DNA of 64,000 nt from JALZUE01 sp051251725 (GTDB taxonomy: Bacteria; Pseudomonadota; Gammaproteobacteria; Enterobacterales; Alteromonadaceae), in the NCBI GenBank assembly GCA_051251725.1, contig JBPOFN010000012.1:1-64000 (forward strand), read 5' to 3'. Shown here piece by piece: positions 53,141 through 62,511 of this stretch. A model generated the notes under the pieces. The model had not been told where the DNA came from. It worked only from the letters and a program-made list of their open reading frames with translations, and searched no databases. The translations under genes and the position numbers were made by a program. Each line of letters begins with the position of its first letter. The stretch's first letter is position 1.

Positions 53141-54887
53141 CTCCTTTAGTTTCGCGTTTCACTGTCGTGGTATGGGTCAAATCATCGGGGGCAATATTTA
53201 AAATATGTAAAGCACCTCTCATCACTTTTGAAAATACCGGCGCGGCGACATCACCGCCATGATAAAAATCACCACCGGGTTCGTTAATCACCACAACAAC
53301 GGCAATTTCAGGCTTACTGATCGGCGCAATACCAGCAAATAAACCAACATAATCATTACCATAACCACCGCGCACGGCTTTACGCGAGGTCCCGGTTTTA
53401 CCGCCAACACGATAGCCAGAAACCCGAGCTTTTGGCGCGCCATTACCGCGTTTATCACCAACAACTACGCCTTCTAATAAAGAAACAATATAATTTGTTT
53501 CTGATGCACTAAAGACTCTTTCACCTTCTGGTGCTTGCGCCGTTTTCAATATGGTTAATGGCAGCCGAACGCCGCCATTAGCGAACGTAGAATACAAACG
53601 CGCCAACTGCAGCGGAGTGACATTTAGGCCATAACCAAAAGATAACGTTGCTAATTCAAATTGTGACCAGCGGTTTCTGTCGTGCATAATGCCGCTGCTT
53701 TCCCCCATTAAATTGGTACCGGTTTCTGCGCCAAAACCCGCTTCAAAAAACTTGTCTAATAAAAACTCTTTGGGTACCGACAAAGCTAACTTTGTGGTAC
53801 CCATATTTGAAGACTTGACTAAAATATCTTGCAGGCTTAATTCGCCGCGATTACGCGGGTCACTGACCCGCCGACCACCGAGCCGCATCCAGCCCGGATG
53901 TGTATTAATAATCGTGTCATGTTTGGCGCTGCCAAATTCTAATGCCGCTAACATTGCCAAAGGCTTCATCGTTGAGCCCGGTTCATAAGCATCGGTAATC
54001 GCTCTATTTCTCAAACGATGAAGTGCGGTATTCGATAAATTATTCGGGTTATAAGACGGACTATTCACCATGGCTAATATTTCACCGGTATGAACATTGG
54101 TCACAACCACTGAACCTGATGTCGCTTTAAATGCGTCAACCGCGCCCTTTAATTCTTTATAAGCGAGCGCCTGAATGCGCTGATCAATTGAAAGTTCGAT
54201 GGTTCCAGGTAAGGTTGCTTTTTCTTCTGACAGAATTTCAACTTTTCTGCCTTTCGCATCTTTAATAAATTTCTTCGCGCCGGCCGTTCCTGTTAAAACG
54301 TCATCATAAACACTTTCAATGCCTTCAATGCCTTTATCATCGACATTGGTAAAACCAACCACATGGGCGCTAATTTCGCCGGCTGGATAAAAACGCTTTG
54401 ATTCTTTACGTAAATGAATACCCGGAATTTTTAGGCCTTTAATATAATTTGCCATCGCTGGCGAAACTTGGCGTTCCACATAAACAAAGCGTTTTGACGG
54501 GTTTTTAACAATACGGTTGGTCAGGGTGTTAACGTCTTGTGATAAAACATCGGCCATCGCCTGCCAATGTTCAACCATTGCCAAGCCATTATTTTCCATC
54601 ACTATTTTAGGATCAGCCCAAACGGTTTCAACCGGTACACTGACCGCTAAGTCACGACCATTACGGTCAACAATAGCGCCGCGCTGAGTTAAGCTGGTGG
54701 TATTTCGAATAACGCGGTTATCTGCTTGTCTTTGCAGCATATCCGGTTCAATGACTTGAATATAAGCACTACGAGCAATCAAAGCGCAGTAAACAAGCAA
54801 TATTAAGCCGACCACAACGTAAAAACGCCAGGCAACCGATATTTGCTTTTGCTGTTTTACTTGCTTTTTCGCAACTTTTGTCGTCAT
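53127..54887 (-). CDS. ftsI: Septal peptidoglycan transpeptidase FtsI (PBP3)
   Basis: FtsI cross-links septal peptidoglycan with FtsW. The 586-aa product has a short cytoplasmic tail, one transmembrane helix (about 20-42), a pedestal domain with GAIVDRNGRDLAVSV, and a transpeptidase domain carrying the three active-site motifs: STMK at 305-308, SSN at 359-361 and KTG at 497-499, at nearly the E. coli positions. It overlaps ftsL by 4 bases. Confidence 0.98.
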   Translation of the reverse strand: MTTKVAKKQVKQQKQISVAWRFYVVVGLILLVYCALIARSAYIQVIEPDMLQRQADNRVIRNTTSLTQRGAIVDRNGRDLAVSVPVETVWADPKIVMENNGLAMVEHWQAMADVLSQDVNTLTNRIVKNPSKRFVYVERQVSPAMANYIKGLKIPGIHLRKESKRFYPAGEISAHVVGFTNVDDKGIEGIESVYDDVLTGTAGAKKFIKDAKGRKVEILSEEKATLPGTIELSIDQRIQALAYKELKGAVDAFKATSGSVVVTNVHTGEILAMVNSPSYNPNNLSNTALHRLRNRAITDAYEPGSTMKPLAMLAALEFGSAKHDTIINTHPGWMRLGGRRVSDPRNRGELSLQDILVKSSNMGTTKLALSVPKEFLLDKFFEAGFGAETGTNLMGESSGIMHDRNRWSQFELATLSFGYGLNVTPLQLARLYSTFANGGVRLPLTILKTAQAPEGERVFSASETNYIVSLLEGVVVGDKRGNGAPKARVSGYRVGGKTGTSRKAVRGGYGNDYVGLFAGIAPISKPEIAVVVVINEPGGDFYHGGDVAAPVFSKVMRGALHILNIAPDDLTHTTTVKRETKGDDNV

Positions 54888-55198
54888 TCTAGTCTTATTA
54901 TTATTTCCGAATCAGCACTTGGCCGTTTCATATTAAGTTGTTTTGCTGCTTTACTTTCAATAACGCTATGCTCAGATAAACTATTTTGCTCAAGCAATAA
55001 ATTACGCCACTCAATATCTAACTCATCTCGTTGAGTTAATAACACTTCTAATTCACTCGTGGTTTGCCTGTTCATATGAGTGAAATAAATCACTGAAAAA
55101 GCCGATACCACCATCAAAAAAAGTAAAATATAACTCACTAAATGACGCTTGATATCTTGTAAAATATCGAACGCTAATATCACCTTGGTCGATGACAC
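54884..55198 (-). CDS. ftsL: Cell division protein FtsL
   Basis: FtsL is a small bitopic protein that forms a coiled coil with FtsB and activates FtsWI. The 104-aa product has one transmembrane helix (about 20-40) followed by a heptad-type coiled coil (SELEVLLTQRDELDIEWRNL) and the LLEQNSLSEHSVIESKAAKQL region, matching E. coli FtsL in layout. Identification rests on position between rsmH and ftsI as well as on these features. Confidence 0.92.
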   Translation of the reverse strand: MSSTKVILAFDILQDIKRHLVSYILLFLMVVSAFSVIYFTHMNRQTTSELEVLLTQRDELDIEWRNLLLEQNSLSEHSVIESKAAKQLNMKRPSADSEIIIRLE

Positions 55199-55200
55199 GC

Positions 55201-56142
55201 TTAATCAGCCAATCGCTCTGCAATGCGCAATACCGAACTTCTCGAACGCACATTACTGTCAACCTCTGCTCTGCTAGGTTTAGCCTTACGGCCAACTAAC
55301 TGCAGCTTTTTACCTTTTTGTAATTCAGCTTCGCTTATCGGCATCCCTCTTGGCACTTGTCTTCCTTGAGATTGCTTTTTCATAAACTGTTTTACTAGGC
55401 GATCTTCTAATGAATGAAAACTGATCACTACTAATCGCCCTGTTGCCGCTAACACCTTAAGTGAGGCAGCTAAAACATTTTCAATTTGCTCTAATTCACT
55501 ATTGATATAAATACGTATCGCTTGAAAACTACGAGTCGCTGGATGCTTTTTAATTTCCCGCTGCGGCGCCGCTGTTTTAATAATTTTTGCTAATTGGCCA
55601 GTACGCGTGATCTCTTCTTCTTCGCGAGCATCAACAATCGCATTCGCAATGCGCCACGCATGTTTTTCTTCACCAAAGGTTCTTAACACCCAAGTAATAT
55701 CTTCAACATCCGCTTTGGCAATCCACTGTGCCGCCGTTTGACCACGAGTGGTATCCATACGCATATCGAGTGGACCGTCTTTCATAAAACTGAAACCACG
55801 TTCGGCGTCATCTAATTGCGGTGAAGAAACCCCTAAATCTAATAACACACCATCAACTTTACCGGTCACGCCTTGTTGCTCGGCAATGTCAGCAAGCTCA
55901 GAAAAACCTTGGTGAACGATATTAAAACGCGTATCGTTACTGTATTTTTCAGCGGCTTTAATGGCGCTTGGATCACGGTCAATCGCGATCAGACGACCTT
56001 GCTCACCCAACTTAGATAAAATTAAGCCTGAATGACCACCTCGACCAAACGTACAATCGATATAAGTACCATCTTCTTTGATCGCTAAACCGTCGATTGC
56101 TTCATCAAGCAATACGGAAATGTGTGAAAATTCTGTTGTCAT
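55201..56142 (-). CDS. rsmH: 16S rRNA (cytosine1402-N4)-methyltransferase
   Basis: RsmH (MraW) methylates C1402 of 16S rRNA with S-adenosylmethionine. The 313-aa product equals the E. coli length. ISVLLDEAIDGL opens the fold, YIDCTFGRGGHSGLIL is the cofactor loop, and LDLGVSSPQLDDAERGFSF and ISFHSLEDRLVKQFM are signature segments. It lies 8 bases after mraZ and 2 bases before ftsL. Confidence 0.97.
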   Translation of the reverse strand: MTTEFSHISVLLDEAIDGLAIKEDGTYIDCTFGRGGHSGLILSKLGEQGRLIAIDRDPSAIKAAEKYSNDTRFNIVHQGFSELADIAEQQGVTGKVDGVLLDLGVSSPQLDDAERGFSFMKDGPLDMRMDTTRGQTAAQWIAKADVEDITWVLRTFGEEKHAWRIANAIVDAREEEEITRTGQLAKIIKTAAPQREIKKHPATRSFQAIRIYINSELEQIENVLAASLKVLAATGRLVVISFHSLEDRLVKQFMKKQSQGRQVPRGMPISEAELQKGKKLQLVGRKAKPSRAEVDSNVRSRSSVLRIAERLAD

Positions 56143-56150
56143 AATTATCG

Positions 56151-56609
56151 TTACAGTGATAAGTCAAGTAATCGGTCAGTTAACTCAAGTTCACCTGACT
56201 GAATTTGGCTGATGCCTTGTTCCATTTGCGCTTGCCATAATGACTCGCTCCAAATTTCGAATTTTTTCAACTGACCAACCAACATCACGTTTTTCTCTAA
56301 CAATGCATGTTGACGCAGCGGGCCATTTATTAATAAACGGCCATTTTTATCCATGTCGCAATCAGACGCATTACCTAACAATATCTGTTGAAACATTCTT
56401 TCTTGTGGATTAGTACTAGATAAACCACATAATTTCAGTTCAATTTCTTCCCATTCTGGTAATGGGTAAAGTAATAAACACTTGTGTTGAATATCGACTG
56501 TGCAAACCATTTTTCCTTGGCAATCAGCAAAAAGCTCCTCGCGATACCTTGTTGGTACCGTGATTCGGTTTTTTGTGTCGAGCGTAATAGCGCTGGTGCC
56601 TCTGAACAT
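56151..56609 (-). CDS. mraZ: Transcriptional repressor of the dcw cluster, MraZ
   Basis: MraZ is an AbrB/SpoVT-type DNA-binding protein that represses its own operon. The 152-aa product (E. coli 152 aa) has two tandem swapped-hairpin domains: TSAITLDTKNRITVPTRYRE near residues 4-22 and a second at DMDKNGRLLINGPLRQH near 85-102. The ATG at 56609 follows the GTGG repeats by about 31 bases. It is the first gene of the dcw operon. Confidence 0.96.
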   Translation of the reverse strand: MFRGTSAITLDTKNRITVPTRYREELFADCQGKMVCTVDIQHKCLLLYPLPEWEEIELKLCGLSSTNPQERMFQQILLGNASDCDMDKNGRLLINGPLRQHALLEKNVMLVGQLKKFEIWSESLWQAQMEQGISQIQSGELELTDRLLDLSL

Positions 56610-56640
56610 ATTGTTTTTTTAGCCGTAGATCTACTTAGAT

Positions 56641-56664
56641 CCACTATTCCCCACTTTTTTCCAC
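56641..56664 (-). promoter_or_regulatory. MraZ-type operator: three GTGG repeats
   Basis: On the minus strand GTGG occurs three times at an exact 10-base period (complements at 56641-56644, 56651-56654 and 56661-56664). This fits the known MraZ target of TGGGN repeats separated by 5 bases. It lies just downstream of the likely -10 of the mraZ promoter, fitting autorepression. Confidence 0.8.
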
Positions 56665-56672
56665 ATTGATAC

Positions 56673-56702
56673 AGTTTAGTGAGTTTTACAAACTTCTGTC
56701 AA
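56673..56702 (-). promoter_or_regulatory. Candidate sigma-70 promoter of mraZ and the dcw operon
   Basis: A perfect TTGACA (56702-56697) and TAAACT (56678-56673, 4 of 6) are separated by 18 bases. Transcription would start just before or within the MraZ repeats. Confidence 0.55.
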
Positions 56703-56911
56703 GCAAAGATTGTTGATTTTATCATTCGTGATCACCAAGAAAAATAAGGGGATCGAGGAAGTTGATGAATTTGTGGGAGTTTGTGGATCTCGAGCCCAAA
56801 AATTAATAATTAATTAATAAATTTTGCTATTTTGGGTTATCTAATGATTAATTAATGGGGATATTGGTGCAGAAAAACATCGATGTTGCTAACAAGCCCT
56901 GTTTATCAAGC
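56703..56911. other. Upstream region between the dcw operon and fbpC
   Basis: No gene is seen. A second GTGG pair at 10-base period, on the plus strand (56773-56776 and 56783-56786), may be an extra MraZ contact or chance. AT-rich TTAATTAAT-type palindromes lie at about 56803-56857. No terminator for the fbp operon was recognised here. Confidence 0.35.
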
Positions 56912-57952
56912 TTACCGTTCAAATAAGATACAGGTATGTGATTTAATGGTGAGCGAAACTTGTTCTCCAATCGCAAAAAGTACTTGGCTATAGAAGCTTA
57001 ATTGTTGAAAACTTAACACTGAGTCTTTCACTAAACTTGAAACAATATAATGATAACCGTGCTCAGTGATATTAATGTGGTTAATCTCACAATTTATTTC
57101 GCCCGTTTTCGAAAGTTCAAGGTTTTGTGGTTTTATTAATAAAGTCGCTTTAGCAAAGTTATAAGGCTGGCTTGGTAAGTCTCCTAACAAGGAAATTAAC
57201 CGGCCATGATCACAGGTTACCGGGATCCAACTGCCAAGCTGGAGAAAATCAGCAACTTGCCAACTATTCGGTAACTGACAAACTTGTGAAGGTGTGCCCA
57301 GCTGTAAAATTTTACCTTGGTTTAAAACTGCGACTTTATCGGCAAAGGTAAATACTTCATCTTTATTATGCGTAACAAAAATAGCGGTCATGGCTAATTG
57401 TTTTAAAAGAATACGTAATTCCAACATTAATTCATTGCGTAGTCGCGCATCAATATTCGAAAACGGCTCATCAAGTAATAATAATTTAGTTTGCGGCGCT
57501 AACGCACGAGCAATAGCAACCCGTTGCTGTTGACCACCGGAAAGCTGATGGGGGTAGCGCGGGGCAAAAGCATCTATTTTTAACAGCGTTAACAAATGCT
57601 CAACCCGTTCTTGTTGTTCTACTTTGGCTAACTTTTGAATACCAAAGGCAATATTTTCAGCCACAGTTAAATGCGGAAACAAAGCATAATCTTGAAAAAT
57701 AACGCCAATGTGTCGATGTTCAGGCTCAATAAAGTGCTGTTTATTAATAGTTGGCAGATCATAAACCTGGATATCACCAAATGCCGGTTTAATAAAACCA
57801 GCAATGGTATTTAACAAGGTCGTTTTACCACAGCCACTGGGGCCAACTAATCCTAAAATTTCACCTTCAGCCAGCGAAAAGCTAATATCCGATAAGATAT
57901 TTTTATCGTCTAAACAAACAGCTATATTATTTAACGAGATAATTGAATTCAC
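56912..57952 (-). CDS. fbpC: Iron(III) ABC transporter ATP-binding protein
   Basis: This is the ATPase of a ferric-iron importer of the FbpABC/FutABC type. The 346-aa product has Walker A GPSGCGKT at 37-44, the ABC signature LSGGQQQR from about 137, Walker B with DEPFSNID near 161-168, and a C-terminal TOBE-like domain (about 235-340). It overlaps the permease gene by 4 bases and closes the three-gene operon. The substrate is inferred from the binding protein; the gene symbol is by operon homology. Confidence 0.88.
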   Translation of the reverse strand: MNSIISLNNIAVCLDDKNILSDISFSLAEGEILGLVGPSGCGKTTLLNTIAGFIKPAFGDIQVYDLPTINKQHFIEPEHRHIGVIFQDYALFPHLTVAENIAFGIQKLAKVEQQERVEHLLTLLKIDAFAPRYPHQLSGGQQQRVAIARALAPQTKLLLLDEPFSNIDARLRNELMLELRILLKQLAMTAIFVTHNKDEVFTFADKVAVLNQGKILQLGTPSQVCQLPNSWQVADFLQLGSWIPVTCDHGRLISLLGDLPSQPYNFAKATLLIKPQNLELSKTGEINCEINHINITEHGYHYIVSSLVKDSVLSFQQLSFYSQVLFAIGEQVSLTIKSHTCILFER

Positions 57953-59577
57953 GCATTAACCTTTTCACGATTGAGCCAAATAATCGGTATTAAACCGAAT
58001 AATACAATTAAAATGGCCCCCAAGGCACCATGCTCTAACATTTCATCAGAAATTAATTGATATACCTGTGTACTGAGGGTTTCATAATTAAACGGACGTA
58101 ATAACAACACCGCAGGTAATTCTTTCATTGCTTCAACAAACACCAACAACCAAGCGACAAACATTGACGATTGCAAAAGCTTGCGATGAACTTGCCATAA
58201 CGTTTTACTACGCGTTACGCCTAAACTTGCGGCGGCTTTATCTAAGCTCACCGGTATTTGTTTTAAACCGGCCGTAATCGTGCCATTGGCTATGGCGGCA
58301 AAGCGAACAACAAAAGCAAATATGATCGCAAAGATAGTGCCTGATAAGATTAAACCTGGCGGCTGATAACCGAATGCTTTAGCAAGGTCATTTATCCAAT
58401 GATCAAGTGGCGAAAAGGTCGCCATCATCGCCATAGCAAGGACAGTACCTGGAATAGCATAACCTAACCCCGATAAACGCAGTGGCCAGCTAGCTAACTT
58501 ATTGTCATTAAAGCGTTGATAAAAACTAAACAACAACGCAAATATCAGCGTTATGGTCGCGGCATAAAGACTTAATACTATGCTATTACTCGCATTGTCT
58601 AATAACGCCGTTATTTGCTCAGCAGAGCTATAGACTATCGCCATATCAATTAATAACGCCAACGGCAGTAAAAAACCGGCAAAAACTAACAGCCAACAAA
58701 AGCCAGAGGCTAATGTTTTACTCCACCACGCGAGCGGAATTTCATTTTTTTGTTGATTAGGGTTATTAGATTGATGCTGCATACCTTGGCGACTTTTTTG
58801 CTCTAACACCACGACCACAAAAACGAAGAATAATAAAATACTCGCTAATGCATTCGCGGCGGCTAAATCACCATAACCTAACCAAGTATCATAGACCGCA
58901 GTGGTTAAGGTATTAACAGCAAAGTATTGCACAGTGGCAAAATCAGCTAAGGTTTCCATCAAGACCAAACTCGCGGCCACGGCAATAGCCGGACGCGCAA
59001 GCGGCAAGGCAATTTTTAACAGGGTTTGTTTTGGCGATAAACCTAAGGTTCGACCCGCGCGTAATAGCTGTTGGTCTTGTTGCTCAAAAGCCGTTCTCGC
59101 CAGCATATAAACATAAGGATATAAAACTAACGCGATCACAACACCCGCGCCAGTTAAGGTGCGAATATCAAAAAACCAATAATCACTCGGTGATTGCCAC
59201 TCAAACCATAAGCGCAAGGCTCTTTGTATCGGACCGGCGTAATCAAATAAATCGGTATATAAATAAGCGACTAAATACGCAGGCATGGCTAAGGGTAATA
59301 ACAATAACCAGCGTAATGCTTGTTTACCATAAAGAGGGAAGTAACTAACAAATAAAGCACTAGGAATACCGAAGCATAGCGATAATACAACCACTAGCAG
59401 CCCAAGGGCGACGGTATTAAATAAATAATCAGGTAAAACAGTTTGCCACAGATGGCTAAATAAGGAAGTTGGCGCAGAGATGCCCGCCAACAACATCACG
59501 ACAACCGGTATTAATAAAGCTAATGCAATTAGCCAGATTAATGCCGGTTTAGAAAAGTGAGATAGCTTTTTGATCAC
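57949..59577 (-). CDS. fbpB: Iron(III) ABC transporter permease, fused two-domain
   Basis: The 542-aa integral membrane protein is a head-to-tail fusion of two permease domains with about twelve helices. Each half carries an EAA-like cytoplasmic loop: GRTLGLSPKQTLLKIALPLARP in the first half and AAASLGVTRSKTLWQVHRKLL in the second, which would contact the ATPase. This architecture is typical of FbpB/FutB-type iron permeases. It overlaps genes on both sides by 4 bases. Confidence 0.88.
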   Translation of the reverse strand: MIKKLSHFSKPALIWLIALALLIPVVVMLLAGISAPTSLFSHLWQTVLPDYLFNTVALGLLVVVLSLCFGIPSALFVSYFPLYGKQALRWLLLLPLAMPAYLVAYLYTDLFDYAGPIQRALRLWFEWQSPSDYWFFDIRTLTGAGVVIALVLYPYVYMLARTAFEQQDQQLLRAGRTLGLSPKQTLLKIALPLARPAIAVAASLVLMETLADFATVQYFAVNTLTTAVYDTWLGYGDLAAANALASILLFFVFVVVVLEQKSRQGMQHQSNNPNQQKNEIPLAWWSKTLASGFCWLLVFAGFLLPLALLIDMAIVYSSAEQITALLDNASNSIVLSLYAATITLIFALLFSFYQRFNDNKLASWPLRLSGLGYAIPGTVLAMAMMATFSPLDHWINDLAKAFGYQPPGLILSGTIFAIIFAFVVRFAAIANGTITAGLKQIPVSLDKAAASLGVTRSKTLWQVHRKLLQSSMFVAWLLVFVEAMKELPAVLLLRPFNYETLSTQVYQLISDEMLEHGALGAILIVLFGLIPIIWLNREKVNA

Positions 59578-60569
59578 AGATCAAATTTGGCTTTATCCAA
59601 CAATGATAAAGCGATTTTTTGATTTTTTGCGATCGTTGCCAATGATAAGTCGTCTGCTTTAAATGTGCCCCAAGAGCCAACTAAGTCAGAAACCTTAACG
59701 CCTTTACGAACTGGATATTCCATATTCACTTCAGCATACATATGCTGAGCTTTTTCAGATACTAAGAACTCCATTAACGCTAAAGCATTCGCTTTGTTCG
59801 GAGCATACTTTGCCATGGCAACTCCTGAGATATTAATGTGTGCGCCGCGACCATCTTGGTTTGGAAAAACAATATTAACGGCATCAGCCCATACTTTTTG
59901 GTTTTCATCTTTCAACATATTGCCAAAGTAGTAGCTATTACCTAAAGATACATCACACAGCTTTTGATGGATCGCTTGTACTTGTCCGCGATCGCTGCCT
60001 TGTGGTTTACGGGCTAAGTTTTTCTTAACCGCTTGTAACCAGGTTAAGGTTTCAGCTTCCCCATGATGCGCAATCATTGATGACACCAGGGCAACATTGT
60101 AAGGATGTTTACCGCTACGAGTACAAATTTTACCGGCAAATTTAGGGTCAGCTAAATCTTCATAGCTAAGCTCGACATTACCCAATCTTTTCGAGGCATA
60201 AATATTTCTAACACGGGTAGTTAAAGCAAACCAAGTGTCATCTTCAGCACGGAGATTGGCAGGAACAGCCGATTTTAATGTGGCAGAGTCAACCGCTTGC
60301 ACCAATTTTTTATCTTGTAATTCAACCATGCGGCTAATATCAGTGGTTAATAAAATATCAGCTGGGCTATATTCACCTTCCCTTGCTAAGCGCTCTGCCA
60401 TGCCTTTTTTAGCAAAAACCACATTAACTTTAATGCCCGTTTTGTTAGTAAACTCATTAAACATTGGCTCAACAAGAAACGGTTGACGATAAGAATAAAC
60501 ATTCACTTCATCTGCCGCTTGAGCAAATAAAGGTACTAAAACCAATAAGGAAATTAATTTTTTAAACAT
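59574..60569 (-). CDS. fbpA: Periplasmic iron(III)-binding protein
   Basis: The 331-aa product is the solute-binding component, homologous to FbpA/FutA. It has a cleavable signal peptide (about 1-18, ending in AQA), then VNVYSYRQPFLVEPMFNEF typical of ferric-binding proteins, and iron-ligand tyrosines in GNSYYFGNML. It is the first gene of the operon. A possible Fur box lies upstream (60659-60677). Specificity for iron rather than another metal is inferred from family. Confidence 0.88.
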   Translation of the reverse strand: MFKKLISLLVLVPLFAQAADEVNVYSYRQPFLVEPMFNEFTNKTGIKVNVVFAKKGMAERLAREGEYSPADILLTTDISRMVELQDKKLVQAVDSATLKSAVPANLRAEDDTWFALTTRVRNIYASKRLGNVELSYEDLADPKFAGKICTRSGKHPYNVALVSSMIAHHGEAETLTWLQAVKKNLARKPQGSDRGQVQAIHQKLCDVSLGNSYYFGNMLKDENQKVWADAVNIVFPNQDGRGAHINISGVAMAKYAPNKANALALMEFLVSEKAQHMYAEVNMEYPVRKGVKVSDLVGSWGTFKADDLSLATIAKNQKIALSLLDKAKFDL

Positions 60570-60658
60570 AATAGCCCTTTGAGTGAATAGATCACAAAAA
60601 TGAAAATAGATAGTTGCCGTGCAGCGTAAATAAGTTGCAATAAACTGTCAAGGTTTTT

Positions 60659-60677
60659 GCGAATAATTCTCATTTAA
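60659..60677 (-). promoter_or_regulatory. Possible Fur box upstream of the iron transporter operon
   Basis: The 19-mer GCGAATAATTCTCATTTAA matches about 12 of 19 positions of the consensus GATAATGATAATCATTATC and contains the strong core AATGAGAATTATT on the minus strand. It lies about 90 bases upstream of fbpA. The low match score leaves real doubt. Confidence 0.45.
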
Positions 60678-60717
60678 ATTTACACGAGTTTAGCTTATAA
60701 AAAATAACGGCGATAAA

Positions 60718-61602
60718 TCAGCCAAAAATACCGAGACTTCCAGTTACCACCAACCAAAAAGCAAAGAATACTTTTAAGCGCCGAGCTGACAAATGAGTCA
60801 CTAATGTTTTCGCTATCACGCCACCTAAAATAGCGCCCGGACCAGCAAATAAAACCACTTGCCAATAAACATTAAATTCTACTAAGGTATGCTGCCAAAT
60901 CGCTGACCAAACGGTGACCGCAGAAACAACCACCGCTGCAGCGACCGCCATAGTGACATCAAAACGTCTGATAATTAAATAAATGGCCAACAGCTCACCA
61001 ACACCAACCGAAAGCCATGCGGTGACTACGCCGCCAGAAAAACCAATCAGTAAAAACGCTAACCAATCAACAACTAATATTTTGCTCCGTTCACGTTGCG
61101 GCTTAACCCAAACCACCATAACAATAATTGCAGCGCCCAAAATGAGTGAGAACCAGCTAAAAGAGTGTGATAAAGAGGTACCGGCTTGTAAATTTTTGCC
61201 ATAAACAAACCAGATCCCTAATATCGAAGTAACACTAGTGATGGCAATAATGCGTTTAAAGCCTTGCCATAAAATTAGATCTGTTTTTTGTTGGCGATAA
61301 TGAAACCACCAGGTCAAGGCGCCAGAAGTCATACCAAAACATTGAATGGCGATACTGGTGCCAATAGCTTGCTGCTCAGTAAACTCTAATTGATTGAAAA
61401 AAGGAATAAAAATAACGCCGCCACCAGCACCGGTGGCATTGGCAAAAGTCGCGCCTGCCATGCCAAGAAAGCAAAACACCATATATTCCAACATATTAGC
61501 TAATGCCATTGGCGCAAAAGTTAACATCATTAGCCAAGTGCCAATAAAGATAATTAAAAACCTTGGATTTGATAACCGCATAGGGTTTAACGCTGTTGTC
61601 AT
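60718..61602 (-). CDS. Sulfite exporter TauE/SafE family permease
   Basis: The 294-aa protein has about eight transmembrane helices and the repeated Gly-rich motif of this family (GATGAGGGVIFIPFF near 55-70 and GFSGGVVTAWLSVGVGELLAIYL near 192-215). Members move sulfite, sulfonates or other organic anions; the substrate here cannot be told from the sequence. It is upstream of the iron transporter on the same strand, 148 bases away, and follows the YcxB-like gene by 26 bases. Confidence 0.85.
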   Translation of the reverse strand: MTTALNPMRLSNPRFLIIFIGTWLMMLTFAPMALANMLEYMVFCFLGMAGATFANATGAGGGVIFIPFFNQLEFTEQQAIGTSIAIQCFGMTSGALTWWFHYRQQKTDLILWQGFKRIIAITSVTSILGIWFVYGKNLQAGTSLSHSFSWFSLILGAAIIVMVVWVKPQRERSKILVVDWLAFLLIGFSGGVVTAWLSVGVGELLAIYLIIRRFDVTMAVAAAVVVSAVTVWSAIWQHTLVEFNVYWQVVLFAGPGAILGGVIAKTLVTHLSARRLKVFFAFWLVVTGSLGIFG

Positions 61603-61628
61603 AATTTAGCTTGTCTTTTCACTAGCGC

Positions 61629-62105
61629 TCAGCTGAGCTTGACCTTTTGCTTAATAAACGTAATCGCCTCAGCCGGTAAACAACTTAAACTTAAATAACT
61701 GCGCCCTTGTTGATGATGAAGAATCAAGCCAGACGAGGTTTCAGTTAATTGGCTAATTTCAGGCCAACTTAGCTCTAAATTCATTTGTACCGAGCGCGTG
61801 ACAAAACCTTTCTCATCAATGGTAATTTCCACTTTGGTATTAGCAGAACGTGATAATAACTGCCGCCAAACCCACCAGGTTTTGGCGAAATAGACACTTA
61901 AGGCTTCAACAACACCTAAACCCAAAATAAATAAAGATAAGGTTGGATACTGAGCAGCAAAATAAGCGGCAAAAATACTGAGCAAGATCAAAGCAATCGA
62001 CTTTTTGTAAGGACTAAGCCCTTTTTTTACCTTGGCAGTTTGTTCATAACATTCGATAAAGTGGGCTTTATCGAGCATAAAACTTGATGAATAAGACAAT
62101 GACAT
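61629..62105 (-). CDS. YcxB-like family protein
   Basis: This 158-aa protein has two transmembrane helices (about 35-52 and 57-75) and a C-terminal beta-rich domain with KVEITIDEKGFVTRS and LSWPEISQLTETSSGLILHH, matching the YcxB-like (PF14317) membrane family. Function is unknown. It is upstream of the TauE/SafE gene on the same strand and may form a unit with it. Confidence 0.65.
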   Translation of the reverse strand: MSLSYSSSFMLDKAHFIECYEQTAKVKKGLSPYKKSIALILLSIFAAYFAAQYPTLSLFILGLGVVEALSVYFAKTWWVWRQLLSRSANTKVEITIDEKGFVTRSVQMNLELSWPEISQLTETSSGLILHHQQGRSYLSLSCLPAEAITFIKQKVKLS

Positions 62106-62169
62106 AATACTTAAAAAAATTTTTCACTAGTTTAACCATAAGTATTAAAACTTGGTAGTAAGATATTAA

Positions 62170-62332
62170 GGTCTGTTGATCTTTTTTATAATTTGAACTG
62201 AGAGAGAAATTGTCTTAGGTAAGGCAGAAATAACGAGATTTAACGGACTAAACCACACTCATTCTGCTTTGTTAATGAATAAAACAGCCTACAGCTCAAA
62301 ATAATACCAAGGTCAACAGACCCTAAGACAAT
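62170..62332. repeat. MITE-like element with terminal inverted repeats
   Basis: GGTCTGTTGATCTT (62170-62183) and its near-perfect inverse AAGGTCAACAGACC (62309-62322; 13 of 14) bound about 153 bases with no coding frame. A second inverted pair, ATTGTCTTAGG (62209-62219) and CCTAAGACAAT (62322-62332), and a smaller GCAGAAAT/ATTCTGC pair add to the fold. TTAA at the left edge and CTAA at the right edge would suit a YTAR-type target duplication seen with some IS5-family elements. Confidence 0.6.
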
Positions 62333-62364
62333 CAATAAACATAACTTGAACTCGGGATAACATA

Positions 62365-62390
62365 ATAAAAAAGCACCCTAAGGTGCTTTT
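62365..62390 (-). terminator. Rho-independent terminator
   Basis: AAAAGCACC (62369-62377) and GGTGCTTTT (62382-62390) form a 9-bp stem with a CTAA loop; the minus strand continues with a T-run. It would end transcripts of the 62512-63069 gene. The rest of 62333-62511 holds nothing recognisable. Confidence 0.85.
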
Positions 62391-62511
62391 GCTGTCAATC
62401 CATACTAGCACGGATCACGCGGTTCATTGATAAAGGATAAAAGCTCACTTTTGGCCTATTTTGTCAATCACCTCACTATAATATCCTAACTACCCCATAA
62501 CCAAGCTATCA

